Of a stretch of 64,000 nucleotides of DNA, positions 36,208 to 45,730 are shown piece by piece. Origin of the DNA: Mycobacterium vicinigordonae (lineage in GTDB: Bacteria; Actinomycetota; Actinomycetes; Mycobacteriales; Mycobacteriaceae); NCBI RefSeq assembly GCF_013466425.1, contig NZ_CP059165.1:4154001-4218000 (forward strand), in the 5' to 3' direction. The notes below the pieces were generated by a model. It searched no databases, was not told the DNA's origin, and saw only the letters and a program-made list of their open reading frames with translations. Position numbers and translations under genes: made by a program. Each line of letters begins with the position of its first letter. The first letter of the stretch is position 1.

Positions 36208-38106
36208 CTATTTCTTTCCCTTGTCCCCCGCGGAATCGGTGGACAGCGCGGCGACGAAAGCCTCCTGGGGGACGTCGACGCGGCCAATGGTCTTCATCCG
36301 CTTCTTGCCCTCTTTCTGCTTTTCCAGCAGCTTGCGCTTGCGGGTGATGTCACCGCCGTAACACTTGGACAGCACATCCTTGCGGATAGCCCGAATGTTC
36401 TCGCGTGCAATAATTTTCGACCCGATCGCGGCCTGCACCGGCACCTCGAACTGTTGGCGCGGAATTAGCTCCTTGAGTTTGGTCGTCATCTTGTTGCCGT
36501 AGGCGAACGCCGAATCCTTGTGCACGATCGCGGAAAAGGCGTCGACCGCTTCGCCTTGCAACAGGATGTCGACCTTGACCAGTTGCGCTTCCTGCTCGCC
36601 GGCTTCCTCGTAGTCGAGGCTGGCGTAGCCTCGGGTCCGCGACTTCAGCGAGTCGAAGAAGTCGAAAATGATCTCCCCCAACGGCATCGTGTACCGCAGC
36701 TCCACCCGCTCGGGCGACAGATAGTCCATCCCACCGAGCTCGCCGCGGCGAGACTGGCACAGCTCCATGATGGTGCCGATGAATTCGCTCGGCGCGATGA
36801 TGGTGGTCTTGACCACCGGTTCGTAGACCGTGCGGACCTTGCCTTCCGGCCAGTCGGACGGGTTGGTCACGACGATCTCGGTGTTGTCTTCTTTCTCGAC
36901 TCGATACACGACGTTAGGTGATGTGGAGATCAAATCCAGGTCGAATTCGCGCTCGAGACGCTCGCGGGTGATCTCCATATGCAGCAGACCCAAGAAGCCA
37001 CACCGGAAGCCGAATCCCAGCGCCACCGAGGTTTCCGGCTCGTAGGTCAGGGCAGCGTCGTTGAGTTGCAGCTTGTCTAGGGCGTCGCGCAGGTTCGGAT
37101 AGTCCGAACCGTCGACCGGGTACAGGCCCGAATAAACCATCGGCTTGGGTTCCCGATAGCCGGTCAGCGCCTCCTTGGCGCCGTTGCGGGCCGTCGTCAC
37201 GGTGTCGCCGACCTTGGACTGCCGCACGTCCTTCACGCCGGTGATCAGGTAGCCAACCTCGCCGACACCAAGGCCTGCACTGGCTTTGGGTTCGGGCGAA
37301 ACGATGCCGACTTCGAGCAGCTCGTGGGTGGCGCCGGTGGACATCATCGCGATGCGTTCGCGGGGGCTGATCTTCCCGTCGACCACTCGGACGTAAGTCA
37401 CCACGCCGCGATAAATGTCGTAGACCGAGTCGAAGATCATCGCCCGGGTCGGAGCGTCGGCGTCACCCTGCGGAGGCGGCACCTCGCGCACCACGTGGTC
37501 GAGCAGATCGGCGACGCCCGCACCGGTTTTGCCGGAGACCCGTAGGACGTCTTCGGGTTCGCAGCCGATGATGTGAGCGATCTCACCGGCATAGCGGTCG
37601 GGATCGGCGGCGGGCAGGTCGATCTTGTTGAGCACCGGGATGATGTGCAGGTCGCGGTCCAGCGCCAGGTAGAGGTTGGCCAGCGTCTGCGCCTCGATGC
37701 CTTGGGCAGCGTCGACCAGCAGAACCGCGCCTTCGCAGGCTTCCAGCGCGCGGGACACCTCGTAGGTGAAGTCGACGTGGCCCGGGGTGTCGATCAGGTG
37801 CAGCACGTACTCTTCGCCGTCGAGCGCCCAGGGCAACCGGACGTTCTGGGCTTTGATGGTGATGCCACGTTCCCGCTCGATGTCCATCCGGTCCAGGTAT
37901 TGGGCGCGCATCGAGCGCTCGTCGACCACACCGGTCAACTGCAGCATCCGGTCGGCCAGCGTCGACTTGCCGTGGTCGATGTGAGCGATGATGCAGAAGT
38001 TCCGAATCTGCGCCGGCGGCGTGAACGTCTTGTCGGCGAAACTGCTGATGGGAAATCTCCTGGTTGGGCGGTGTTCGAGTAGGCCCAGCGTATCCGTGCA
38101 GAACAT
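36208..38106 (-). CDS. lepA: LepA, elongation factor 4
   Basis: This is a translational GTPase of about 632 residues with all G motifs ([22 protein letters not shown]). Domain II, domain V and the unique C-terminal domain ending [22 protein letters not shown] complete it. LepA acts on ribosomes during initiation or back-translocation. The start is uncertain. ATG at 38106 is the nearest canonical start, but a strong AGGAG at 38057-38061 lies 7 bp before an in-frame ATC at 38049, which would give a family-typical N-terminus. The open frame to 38259 overlaps the divergent gene and is excluded. Confidence 0.93.
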   Translation of the reverse strand: MFCTDTLGLLEHRPTRRFPISSFADKTFTPPAQIRNFCIIAHIDHGKSTLADRMLQLTGVVDERSMRAQYLDRMDIERERGITIKAQNVRLPWALDGEEYVLHLIDTPGHVDFTYEVSRALEACEGAVLLVDAAQGIEAQTLANLYLALDRDLHIIPVLNKIDLPAADPDRYAGEIAHIIGCEPEDVLRVSGKTGAGVADLLDHVVREVPPPQGDADAPTRAMIFDSVYDIYRGVVTYVRVVDGKISPRERIAMMSTGATHELLEVGIVSPEPKASAGLGVGEVGYLITGVKDVRQSKVGDTVTTARNGAKEALTGYREPKPMVYSGLYPVDGSDYPNLRDALDKLQLNDAALTYEPETSVALGFGFRCGFLGLLHMEITRERLEREFDLDLISTSPNVVYRVEKEDNTEIVVTNPSDWPEGKVRTVYEPVVKTTIIAPSEFIGTIMELCQSRRGELGGMDYLSPERVELRYTMPLGEIIFDFFDSLKSRTRGYASLDYEEAGEQEAQLVKVDILLQGEAVDAFSAIVHKDSAFAYGNKMTTKLKELIPRQQFEVPVQAAIGSKIIARENIRAIRKDVLSKCYGGDITRKRKLLEKQKEGKKRMKTIGRVDVPQEAFVAALSTDSAGDKGKK

Positions 38107-38138
38107 CCCGGACACAATCACGCAGTTAAACTGCGACC

Positions 38139-38750
38139 ATGACCCCGGGTAAGAAGTCGTCCGGCAAGTCACAGTGGAAAACGTTCCAGCGCTTTGCGGA
38201 GAACCTGGTTGCCGAGGCTCCGAAGGTGGTGCAGCGCCTGCAGAACACGCAGGAGACACTGCGGACCCTGCAGCACGCGGTAAGGATCACTGCGAACATC
38301 GTGGCAATGGGTTTGCCGGCCGCTCCTACTGAGATCACTGCGGGCCGGCCGGTGACGAACACCAGCTTTCCCACCGCGCAGCGGGCCCGCAAAATCGTGT
38401 ACGCGCCCGACCTGGACGGTAAGGCCGACCCCGGCGAGATCGTCTGGACCTGGGTCGTTTACGAGGACGATCCGACCCGCGGCAAAGACCGCCCTGTGCT
38501 GGTGGTGGGCCGGGAGCGCACCGTGTTGCTCGGTCTGATGCTGTCCAGCCAGGAGCACCACGCCGGACAGCGGGAATGGGTCGGAATCGGTTCGGGCGAC
38601 TGGGATTACGAGGGCCGCGAAAGCTGGGTGCGGCTGGACCGGGTACTGGACGTACCGGAGGAAGGCATCCGACGCGAGGGCGCAATCCTGGACCGCGAGA
38701 CCTTCGACGTGGTGGCCGCCCGGCTGCGTGCCGAATACTCCTGGCGCTGA
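38139..38750 (+). CDS. PemK/MazF-like family protein (Rv2405 type)
   Basis: This 203-residue protein has a helical N-terminal half (about 1-70, [26 protein letters not shown]) and a C-terminal beta-barrel of the PemK/MazF type ([26 protein letters not shown], then [23 protein letters not shown]). No antitoxin-like ORF is adjacent, and the extra N-terminal region is unlike true MazF toxins, so a toxin role is doubtful. It sits between lepA and the CBS gene as in M. tuberculosis. It ends in a large inverted repeat. Confidence 0.8.
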   Translation: MTPGKKSSGKSQWKTFQRFAENLVAEAPKVVQRLQNTQETLRTLQHAVRITANIVAMGLPAAPTEITAGRPVTNTSFPTAQRARKIVYAPDLDGKADPGEIVWTWVVYEDDPTRGKDRPVLVVGRERTVLLGLMLSSQEHHAGQREWVGIGSGDWDYEGRESWVRLDRVLDVPEEGIRREGAILDRETFDVVAARLRAEYSWR

Positions 38751-38756
38751 GTTAGG

Positions 38757-38820
38757 TGGCGAGCAGACGTAAAAGCACGCATTTCGTGCTGAAATGACGT
38801 GCTTTTACGTCTGCTCGCCA
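38757..38820. terminator. Long inverted repeat, bidirectional terminator or mobile palindrome
   Basis: Two perfect 23-bp arms (38757-38779 and 38798-38820, both beginning TGGCGAGCAGACG read from the outside) flank an 18-bp loop. The loop itself contains CATTTC/GAAATG, so transcripts on either strand fold into a hairpin of up to 29 bp with one bulge. It lies exactly between the stops of two convergent genes, where it can end both transcripts. The perfect long arms and AT-rich centre also suggest a dispersed palindromic element. Confidence 0.85.
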
Positions 38821-38836
38821 GTCAGCTGCGCGCCCG

Positions 38837-39265
38837 TCAGCCCTGGGTGATGTAGGACTGCAGCTGCTGCTGCTCGGCCTCGAGCTCACCCATCCGCGTC
38901 TTGACCACATCGCCGATGCTGACGATGCCCACCAGCTTCTTGCCGTCCAGCACCGGCACGTGGCGCACCCGGTTCTCGGTCATCTGCATGCTGACGCTAT
39001 CGACGGTGTCCGATTTGGTGCAGGTGGCGACGGCGCTGGTCATGATCTTGGAGACGGGCCTGGACAGCACGCTGGCGCCGTGCACGTGCAGCTGGCGCAC
39101 AACGTCGCGTTCGGAGACGATGCCGGCCACCCCGTCGTCACCCACTACCACCATTGCGCCGATGTTCTGTTCCGCCAAGCCGGCCAACAGTTCCCGGACT
39201 GTCGCGTCGGGGTGGATCGTCGTCACCGCCGCACCCTTGTTCCGCAAGACGTCCGCGATCCGCAT
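38837..39265 (-). CDS. CBS-domain protein (Rv2406c type)
   Basis: This 142-residue protein consists of two CBS motifs forming one Bateman module: [29 protein letters not shown] and the second with [26 protein letters not shown] Gln-rich tail follows ([10 protein letters not shown]). CBS modules bind adenosyl ligands such as AMP or SAM. ATG at 39265 gives the same length as the M. tuberculosis protein; four more codons are open upstream. It is divergent from the RNase Z-like gene. Confidence 0.88.
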   Translation of the reverse strand: MRIADVLRNKGAAVTTIHPDATVRELLAGLAEQNIGAMVVVGDDGVAGIVSERDVVRQLHVHGASVLSRPVSKIMTSAVATCTKSDTVDSVSMQMTENRVRHVPVLDGKKLVGIVSIGDVVKTRMGELEAEQQQLQSYITQG

Positions 39266-39408
39266 GTGGCCTCCCATGGGTTGTGATCCGATTCACATCA
39301 GGCTACGACTTACTGGCGCGGCGGGAAAGCCGCCCCGCTATCCCGCCCGCGCCGAATCAACTCAATGACGGATACGCAGTGTCCGGCCGACTTGCGAGGA
39401 TGGTGCCC

Positions 39409-40251
39409 ATGATCGAGGTCACGTTACTTGGCACCGGAAGCCCGGTCCCCGACCCGAACCGCGGCGGACCCGCGACTCTGGTGCGCGCGGGCGGGCAGGT
39501 GTTCCTGGTGGATTGCGGACGGGGCGTTTTGCAGCGCGCAGCGGCGGTTGGCGTGGGCGCCGCCGGATTGTCCGGGCTGCTGCTCACACACCTGCACAGC
39601 GACCACATCGCCGAACTGGGAGATTTACTCATCACCAGTTGGATCACCACCTTCACGCCCGATCCCGCACCATTGCAGATCATCGGACCGCCAGGGACCT
39701 CGGAGGTGGTGGAGCTGACCCTCAAAGCGTTCGGCCACGACATCGGCTACCGGATCGCCCATCACGCTGACCTCAACGCCCCGCCTTCAGTTGAGGTGCA
39801 CGAGCACACCGAGGGCGTGGTGTGGGACCGCGACGGCGTCAGCATTCGGGTGGCACCCACCGACCACCGGCCAGTGGCGCCGACGATCGGCTTCCGAGTC
39901 GAGTTCGACGGCGCGTCAGTGGTGCTGGCCGGCGACACGGTGCCCTGCCCAAGCCTGGACGAACTAGCCTGTGGTGCAGACGCTTTGGTGCACACCGCTA
40001 TCCGTAAGGACATCCTGACACACGTTGGGCAGCAGCGGGTCAAGGACGTCTGCGACTACCACTCGTCGGTGCAAGAAGCCGCTGCGACAGCGGCTCGCGC
40101 CGGGGTGACGACACTGGTGCTGACGCATTACGTGCCGCCGCTGGTGGCGGGCCAGGAGGATCAGTGGCGCGCGCTGGCCGCCACCGAGTTCAGCGGGCGG
40201 ATCGAACTGGGCGACGACCTGCACCGAGTCCAGGTGAAGCCACGGACTTAG
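39409..40251 (+). CDS. RNase Z-like metallo-beta-lactamase protein (Rv2407 type)
   Basis: This 280-residue metallo-hydrolase has the zinc motif [14 protein letters not shown] near residue 63, an early [14 protein letters not shown] segment typical of RNase Z/arylsulfatase-like enzymes, and downstream His/Asp ligands in VLAGDT and [10 protein letters not shown]. RNase Z matures tRNA 3' ends; whether this member does so is not shown. ATG at 39409 matches the family N-terminus, and an open frame upstream to 39154 overlaps the CBS gene. Confidence 0.85.
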   Translation: MIEVTLLGTGSPVPDPNRGGPATLVRAGGQVFLVDCGRGVLQRAAAVGVGAAGLSGLLLTHLHSDHIAELGDLLITSWITTFTPDPAPLQIIGPPGTSEVVELTLKAFGHDIGYRIAHHADLNAPPSVEVHEHTEGVVWDRDGVSIRVAPTDHRPVAPTIGFRVEFDGASVVLAGDTVPCPSLDELACGADALVHTAIRKDILTHVGQQRVKDVCDYHSSVQEAAATAARAGVTTLVLTHYVPPLVAGQEDQWRALAATEFSGRIELGDDLHRVQVKPRT

Positions 40252-40363
40252 CGGGCGTCCGCACCGATCGCCTGGACACCGACGATCACAGGTGAAAATG
40301 TATTCTTCGGGCTCGGAGCGAGGTACGATCCGCTTCTGTTGTTCTTGATTTAGGGGTGGCCGA

Positions 40364-40678
40364 ATGTCGTACGTAGTCGCAGGCCCCGGGGCGCTGGCTG
40401 CTGCGGCGTCCGATCTGGCCCGGATCGGTTCGGCGATCACCGCCTCCAACGTCAGCGCGGCCCTGCAGACGGCCGGAGTTCCGGCGGCAGCCGCCGACGG
40501 GGTCTCGGCCGCCGTCGCGGACTTCTGGAGCGCACATGCGAAGGGTTACCAGCAGGTCAGCGCCCAGATGTCGGCCCTACACGAGCAGCTGGTGCAGCGG
40601 CTGGGCAGCACGGCAGCCAGCTACGCCAATACCGAAGCCGCCGCCGCCGCAGCGGTGCGGAGCTTGCTCGGCGGTTAA
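40364..40678 (+). CDS. Short PE-family protein (PE24 position)
   Basis: This 104-residue protein consists almost only of a PE domain: it begins SYVVAGPGALAAAASDLARIG with the Pro-Glu replaced by GPG-type residues. It has a WSAHAKGYQ turn and ends near YANTE, which fits the YxxxD/E type VII secretion signal. M. tuberculosis PE24 at this locus is about 239 residues, so this form lacks the long C-terminal extension. No PPE partner gene is adjacent. It ends on the stop region of the convergent transglutaminase gene. Confidence 0.82.
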   Translation: MSYVVAGPGALAAAASDLARIGSAITASNVSAALQTAGVPAAAADGVSAAVADFWSAHAKGYQQVSAQMSALHEQLVQRLGSTAASYANTEAAAAAAVRSLLGG

Positions 40679-41514
40679 GCGAGCCGGGTGATCTCCACGT
40701 CCACGTCGAGATCGGTGGCCCCCAGCCCCGAGTAGATGCCCTTGAGTGGCGACACGTCGGCGTAATCACGGCCGACGCCTACGCTGATGTACTGCTCGGA
40801 AATGTCGGTGTCGTTGGTGGGGTCGTAATTCCACCAGCCGCCCGTCCACGCCTGGACCCAGGCGTGACTGCGACCCTCGATCGCCTTACCGATCCGCGCG
40901 TCGGGCTTGGGATGTAGGTACCCTGACACGTAGCGGCCGGGAATTCCCATGCTGCGCAACACGATCAGCGTCAGATGGGCAAAATCCTGGCAGACGCCCT
41001 TGCCCTGTTCCAGCGCGTCCAACCCCGAGGAGTGCACCCCGGTCGTACCCGGCAGATAATCCAGCTCGCTGCGTGCCCAGCGGGCCGCTGCGACCACGGC
41101 CTCCTGCGGGTCGTGGTTCTTCATGATCCGCTTTCCGACGGCCGCAACGCGTTTGCTGGTCGGAGTGTAGGCGGTGGGGTGTAGTACCTCGTCGAAACGG
41201 TCGATCACTGCGATCGACTTCATTTCTTCCCAGCTGGCTTTCTCCTCCGGAAACTCCGGGCATTCAGTCTCGACAACCGACGACGACGTCACCGTGAGTT
41301 CGGTGTGCGGCGCGTGCAGGTCGAAAGCGGTAACCGCGGTCCCCCAGTAGTCGATGTAGCGGTAAGACCGGGTCGCCGGGATGGTCTCGACTCGATTGAG
41401 GACGACGTTCTGCCGCGTGTTGGAGCGGGGCGTCAACCGTGCCTCGTTGTACGACGCCGTCACCGGCGACTGATACGCATAACCGGTGGTATGCACCACC
41501 CGCATCCGCCACAT
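40675..41514 (-). CDS. Transglutaminase-like cysteine protease family protein (Rv2409c type)
   Basis: This 279-residue protein has an N-terminal beta-domain (bacterial transglutaminase-like N, RVVHTTGYAYQSPVTASYNEARL). A papain-like transglutaminase core follows, with Cys in GVCQDFAHL, His in SHAWVQAW and Asp in YDPTND. The start ATG overlaps the stop of the alpha-E gene (TGATG). It is the last gene of the three-gene unit with the alpha-E and ATP-grasp proteins, a combination thought to make and process peptide-like conjugates. The true substrate is unknown. Confidence 0.88.
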   Translation of the reverse strand: MWRMRVVHTTGYAYQSPVTASYNEARLTPRSNTRQNVVLNRVETIPATRSYRYIDYWGTAVTAFDLHAPHTELTVTSSSVVETECPEFPEEKASWEEMKSIAVIDRFDEVLHPTAYTPTSKRVAAVGKRIMKNHDPQEAVVAAARWARSELDYLPGTTGVHSSGLDALEQGKGVCQDFAHLTLIVLRSMGIPGRYVSGYLHPKPDARIGKAIEGRSHAWVQAWTGGWWNYDPTNDTDISEQYISVGVGRDYADVSPLKGIYSGLGATDLDVDVEITRLA

Positions 41515-42500
41515 CAGGAATCTCCTCGGCCGTCCAGAGTCTCGACCAGTTCTCCGCGCTGACGGGCATCCGTCCACGCCACCCATGGCGCAGCGTGAAA
41601 ATACTGCAGCGCCAATGCATCTCCAACATCGCGACAGGTCCGCTGCAAAGCCCCCAGTCGGTTCTCCAAGGTCTCGAGCAGCACGCCGGGTTGGACGAAT
41701 TCCAGCTCGCTGCGCGCCTGGCCGAGCAGTCGCTGGGCCTCGGTAGTGGCCCCGATTCGGCTCTGTGGGTTGTGCAGCAGTTCCTCGAGGTTGTGTTCGG
41801 CAAGCTTGAGCGAGTAGAAAACCGAGCGCGGAAAAAGCCGGTCCAGCAACATGAACTCGACCACCCGAGCCGCGTCCAGCGCGCCGCGGTAGGTGCGCAG
41901 GTAGGTGTCGTGGGCACCCGCCGAACGCAGCAGCGTCACCCAGGCCGGCGACGAGGCACTGTCCCCAACCCGGGACAGCAGCAGTCGCACCGTCATGTCG
42001 ACGCGCTCGATCGCGCGGCCCAACACCATGAACCGGTAGCCGTCGTCACGCGAGAGCGTGGAATCGGCCAGGCCGGCGAACATTGCCGCACGCCCCTCGA
42101 TAAACGACAAAAACTCGTGCGGCCCGAGGCGTTTGGCGGCCCGCTCGCGTTCGGGCAAGGCATGGTAGGTGGTATTGATGCACTCCCAGATCTCGCTGGA
42201 CGTGACTTCCCTCGCCGACCTTGCATTTTCGCGTGCCGCCGAGATGGCTTCGACGATCGAGCAACCACCCTCGGTGTTGGGGTTGAAGGCAACCAGGTCG
42301 GTCAGCGACCAGACGTCGAGTCGGTGCTCGGGTGGCTCGATACCCAGCACCTTCAGCAGCAACCGGGAGGCTTGGTCGGGATCGACGCTGGAATCCTCAA
42401 GTAGTTGGTGCACCGCCACGTCCAGGATGCGCGCGGTGTCGTCGGCACGTTCGACATAACGGCCGATCCAGTAGAGGGCCTCGGCGTTGCGGGCCAACAT
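41514..42500 (-). CDS. Alpha-E domain protein (Rv2410c type)
   Basis: This 328-residue all-alpha protein of the DUF403/alpha-E family begins MLARNAEALYWIGRYVERADDTARILDV-like at its N-terminus and carries conserved Glu/Arg pairs (YVERAD, RAIERVDMTVRLLL). Alpha-E proteins occur almost always beside circularly permuted ATP-grasp ligases and transglutaminases, as here. ATG at 42500 overlaps the stop of the upstream gene (TGATG); a TTG one codon earlier is less likely. Confidence 0.87.
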   Translation of the reverse strand: MLARNAEALYWIGRYVERADDTARILDVAVHQLLEDSSVDPDQASRLLLKVLGIEPPEHRLDVWSLTDLVAFNPNTEGGCSIVEAISAARENARSAREVTSSEIWECINTTYHALPERERAAKRLGPHEFLSFIEGRAAMFAGLADSTLSRDDGYRFMVLGRAIERVDMTVRLLLSRVGDSASSPAWVTLLRSAGAHDTYLRTYRGALDAARVVEFMLLDRLFPRSVFYSLKLAEHNLEELLHNPQSRIGATTEAQRLLGQARSELEFVQPGVLLETLENRLGALQRTCRDVGDALALQYFHAAPWVAWTDARQRGELVETLDGRGDS

Positions 42501-44179
42501 CAATCGCTCGCTTTCTGCTGTTGCTGCTGCTGGGGCTGCTCGTCATGTGGTGGGCTGATCGGCTGGGTCTGCGTCGTCGCCGAACGGACACTGTCCGGAG
42601 CCTGCTCGGGCAGAGCGCGCGGCAGCGAGCGCACCACCTGGGCGCGACCCAATTCGCGTCCGGCCCCCGAAGCTCGCGACGCCAGCACCCAGGTGTCCTT
42701 GGACCCGCCACCCTGGCTGGAGTTCACCACTCGCGACCCCTCGACCAGGGCGGTACGGGTGAGCCCGCCGGGCAGCACCCACACCTCGTTGCCATCGTTG
42801 ACAGCGAACGGGCGCAGGTCCACGTAACGCGGGGCCAGTGAGTCGCCGATGCGGGTCGGCACCGTCGAGAGCTCCATGACCGGCTGGGCGATCCAGGAGC
42901 GCGGATCGTCGCGGATCTTCTTGGCGAGCGCGGTCAGCTCCTTTTCCGAGGCCCCTGGGCCGAACACAATGCCGTAGCCGCCGGAGCCTTCCACCGGCTT
43001 GACCACCAACTCCCGGATCCGGTCGAGCACTTCTTCGCGTTCGTCGTCCAGCCAGCAGCGGTAGGTATCCACGTTTGCCAGCAGCGGTTTCTCACCCAGG
43101 TAGTACTCGATGATGGTGGGCACATAGGTATAAACCAGCTTGTCGTCGCCGACGCCGTTGCCGATCGAACTGGAGATCACGACATTGCCGGCGCGGGCGG
43201 CGTTGACCAGCCCGGCCACCCCCAGCATCGAGTCGGCCCGGAACTGCAGCGGATCCAGGAACGTGTCGTCGATACGCCGGTAGATGACGTCGACCTGCCG
43301 CTCACCCGCTGTCGTGCGCATATACACCTGGTTGTCGCGACAGAACAGGTCGCGGCCCTCGACCAGCTCCACCCCCATCTGCCGAGCAAGCAGCGAGTGC
43401 TCGAAATACGCCGAGTTGTAGACCCCAGGCGTCAGCACCACCACGGTGGGGTCCGCTTCGTTGGTGGCCGCCGAGTTGCGCAATGCCCGCAGCAGGTGTG
43501 CCGCGTAGTCGTCGACAGTGCGCACCCGGTGGGTGGCGAACAGATTCGGGAAGACCCGCGCCATGGTGCGCCGGTTCTCCATGACGTACGACACACCCGA
43601 CGGCGAGCGCAGGTTGTCTTCCAGGACCCGGAAGTCGCCTTTCTCGTCACGAATCAGGTCGATGCCGGCGACGTGGATGCGCACTCCGTTGGGCGGGACA
43701 ATCCCGACCGCCTCACGGTGGAAGTGCTCGCACGAGGTGATCAGCCGGCGCGGGATGACGCCGTCGCGCAGGATCTCCTGGTCGCCGTAGATGTCGTCGA
43801 GGTACATCTCGAGAGCCTTGACCCGCTGGGTGATGCCGCGCTCCAAACGGGTCCATTCGGCGGCCGAGATCACCCGCGGCACCAGATCCAGCGGGAATGG
43901 CCGCTCCTGGCCCGACAGCGAGAACGTGATGCCCTGGTCGATGAACGCCCGGCCCAGCGCGTCCGCCCGGGCTTTCAGCTCCGAGGCGTCGGTGGGCGCC
44001 AACTCTGCGTAAATGCCTTTGTACGGGCCGCGCACGTTGCCCTGCGCGTCGAACATCTCGTCGAAGGCCAGCGAGTAGACCGGGTCACAGGTGTTGTAGC
44101 CCTCGAAGATGCGCTCCGAACGGGCGCGCGACCGGTGCGGGATTGCATCGATCTGGTTCGAAAGGCTCACCTGTGTCAC
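42500..44179 (-). CDS. Circularly permuted ATP-grasp ligase (Rv2411c type)
   Basis: This 559-residue protein of the DUF404/DUF407 circularly permuted ATP-grasp family has segments FRVLEDNLRSPSGVSYVMENR, VDVIYRRIDDTFLDP, SSSIGNGVGDDK and the glycine-rich VVKPVEGSGGYGIVFGPG. Such ligases form amide bonds with ATP. The C-terminus is Gln-rich and low-complexity. It heads the unit with the alpha-E and transglutaminase genes, each overlapping the next. The GTG at 44179 is the first start of the conserved region. The strand and order match Rv2411c-Rv2409c. Confidence 0.88.
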   Translation of the reverse strand: MTQVSLSNQIDAIPHRSRARSERIFEGYNTCDPVYSLAFDEMFDAQGNVRGPYKGIYAELAPTDASELKARADALGRAFIDQGITFSLSGQERPFPLDLVPRVISAAEWTRLERGITQRVKALEMYLDDIYGDQEILRDGVIPRRLITSCEHFHREAVGIVPPNGVRIHVAGIDLIRDEKGDFRVLEDNLRSPSGVSYVMENRRTMARVFPNLFATHRVRTVDDYAAHLLRALRNSAATNEADPTVVVLTPGVYNSAYFEHSLLARQMGVELVEGRDLFCRDNQVYMRTTAGERQVDVIYRRIDDTFLDPLQFRADSMLGVAGLVNAARAGNVVISSSIGNGVGDDKLVYTYVPTIIEYYLGEKPLLANVDTYRCWLDDEREEVLDRIRELVVKPVEGSGGYGIVFGPGASEKELTALAKKIRDDPRSWIAQPVMELSTVPTRIGDSLAPRYVDLRPFAVNDGNEVWVLPGGLTRTALVEGSRVVNSSQGGGSKDTWVLASRASGAGRELGRAQVVRSLPRALPEQAPDSVRSATTQTQPISPPHDEQPQQQQQQKASD

Positions 44180-44323
44180 TCTGCCTCAATTCCCCTGTTC
44201 CAGTAGGCCCACAGTTGCCCTTTTGGGCGAAAACGTAACCGACTGCTAACCTGAGCAGTCGCTGTCGGGTTGCAGGCATACCCCGGGCAAAGCCAAATCG
44301 AAACGGACTAAGGAACTACACGC

Positions 44324-44587
44324 GTGGCCAACATCAAGTCGCAGCAGAAGCGCAACCGGACTAACGAGCGCGCCCGGCTGCGCAACAAGTCGGTGAAGTC
44401 TTCGCTTCGTACCGCGATTCGCGCGTTCCGGGAAGCCGCTCACGCCGGCGAGAAAGACAAGGCCGCCGAGCTGCTGGTGTCAACCAGCCGCAAGCTCGAC
44501 AAGGCCGCCAGCAAGGGCGTGATCCACAAGAACCAGGCCGCCAACAAGAAGTCGGCACTGGCGCACGCACTCAACAAGCTCGGCTGA
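44324..44587 (+). CDS. rpsT: 30S ribosomal protein S20
   Basis: This 87-residue lysine-rich helical protein has the S20 pattern [27 protein letters not shown] and ends [20 protein letters not shown]. It binds 16S rRNA in the 30S subunit. The start is GTG at 44324, just after the stretch aaggaactacacgcg. Confidence 0.97.
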   Translation: MANIKSQQKRNRTNERARLRNKSVKSSLRTAIRAFREAAHAGEKDKAAELLVSTSRKLDKAASKGVIHKNQAANKKSALAHALNKLG

Positions 44588-44634
44588 GCTTCCCGCCCCG
44601 CGTAGCGGCGTTTGCGCGGCCACCGATTCGACTG

Positions 44635-45630
44635 TCAATCAGCGACCAGTTCGGCCACCTGCCGCACCGCGGACTCCAGCGCGTAGTCGGCGTCCGCCAC
44701 GGCCCCTTTCACGTTGGCATTCAGCACTGCCACCACCCGCATCGCTGTTGCCAACCGGTCCCGTGACCAGCGCCGGGCTTGTCGCTGCGCCTTCTGTACC
44801 CGCCAGGGCGGCATTTTGAGCTGTCCGGCCAGCCGGTAGGGGTCGCCCGACTGCGGCATCACCAGTCCGATGGTGTGGATGGCCTCGGCGAGCGCATCCG
44901 CCAGCACCACCAGCGGCTCGCCGCGCATCATCGCCCAGCGCAGCGCTTCGGCGGCCCCCGAGACGTCACCCGCCACCGCTTTGTCGGCGATGTCGAAGCC
45001 CTTCACCTCGGCTTTGCCGCTGTGGTAGCGGCGTACCGCCCGTTCGTCAACGTCACCGCCGGTGTCGGCGACCAGCTGCGAGCAAGCTGACGCCAGCTCC
45101 CGGATGTCGGACCCTACCGCGTCAAGCAGCGCTGCCACCGTGTCGTCATCGGCCCTGACCTGCAGCGACCGGAACTCGGAGCGGACGAAGTCGGCGCGTT
45201 CGCCGGGTTTGGTGATTCGGGCGCACGGGTGCACTTTGGCGCCCAGCGACTTCAACTCGCCAGCAAGCGCCTTGGCCCGTCCGCCTCCGGAGTGCACGAC
45301 GACCAGCACAGTGCCCGGCGGCAGCTCGGCGGCGGCCGTGGCGATCAACGCGGCCGCCTCCTTGCCGGCGTCAGCGGCGGCTTCAAGCACCACAATCCGC
45401 TCTTCGGCGAACAGGGACGGGCTCAGCAGCTCGGCCAGCTCGTAGGTGCTGACGTCGCCGGCGCGCATCCGGTTGACCGGTACGTCGGCGATTCCCGATT
45501 CGACACCCGCTGCCGCGCCCGCGTCCCCGCCAGCACGCTGGCGGGTGGACCGCAGAATCTGCGCGACGGCCCGCTCGATCAGCAACTCTTCTTCACCCAG
45601 GACCAGGTGCAACGGCGATACCTCGCTCAC
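44635..45630 (-). CDS. holA: HolA, DNA polymerase III delta subunit
   Basis: This 331-residue clamp-loader delta subunit has [16 protein letters not shown] at the N-terminus, [12 protein letters not shown], and the conserved C-terminal [17 protein letters not shown]. It opens the beta clamp for loading. GTG at 45630 was chosen; an open frame to 45741 would overlap the divergent kinase gene. Compared with M. tuberculosis Rv2413c (316 residues) it carries an Ala/Gly-rich insert after QRAGG near residue 28. Confidence 0.9.
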   Translation of the reverse strand: MSEVSPLHLVLGEEELLIERAVAQILRSTRQRAGGDAGAAAGVESGIADVPVNRMRAGDVSTYELAELLSPSLFAEERIVVLEAAADAGKEAAALIATAAAELPPGTVLVVVHSGGGRAKALAGELKSLGAKVHPCARITKPGERADFVRSEFRSLQVRADDDTVAALLDAVGSDIRELASACSQLVADTGGDVDERAVRRYHSGKAEVKGFDIADKAVAGDVSGAAEALRWAMMRGEPLVVLADALAEAIHTIGLVMPQSGDPYRLAGQLKMPPWRVQKAQRQARRWSRDRLATAMRVVAVLNANVKGAVADADYALESAVRQVAELVAD

Positions 45631-45730
45631 GCCACGATGGTGCCACGCCACCACGACAGGCACATCGCCCGGTTGTTTAGGCTCGTTCAATAGTGGGGAA
45701 TGGCCACGCCAACGCGCCTGGGAGGTCGAT

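Noticed and set aside
38139..38750. Toxin-antitoxin module
   Set aside because: The PemK/MazF-like protein has no adjacent antitoxin ORF and carries a large N-terminal extension. It lies among housekeeping genes in conserved order.
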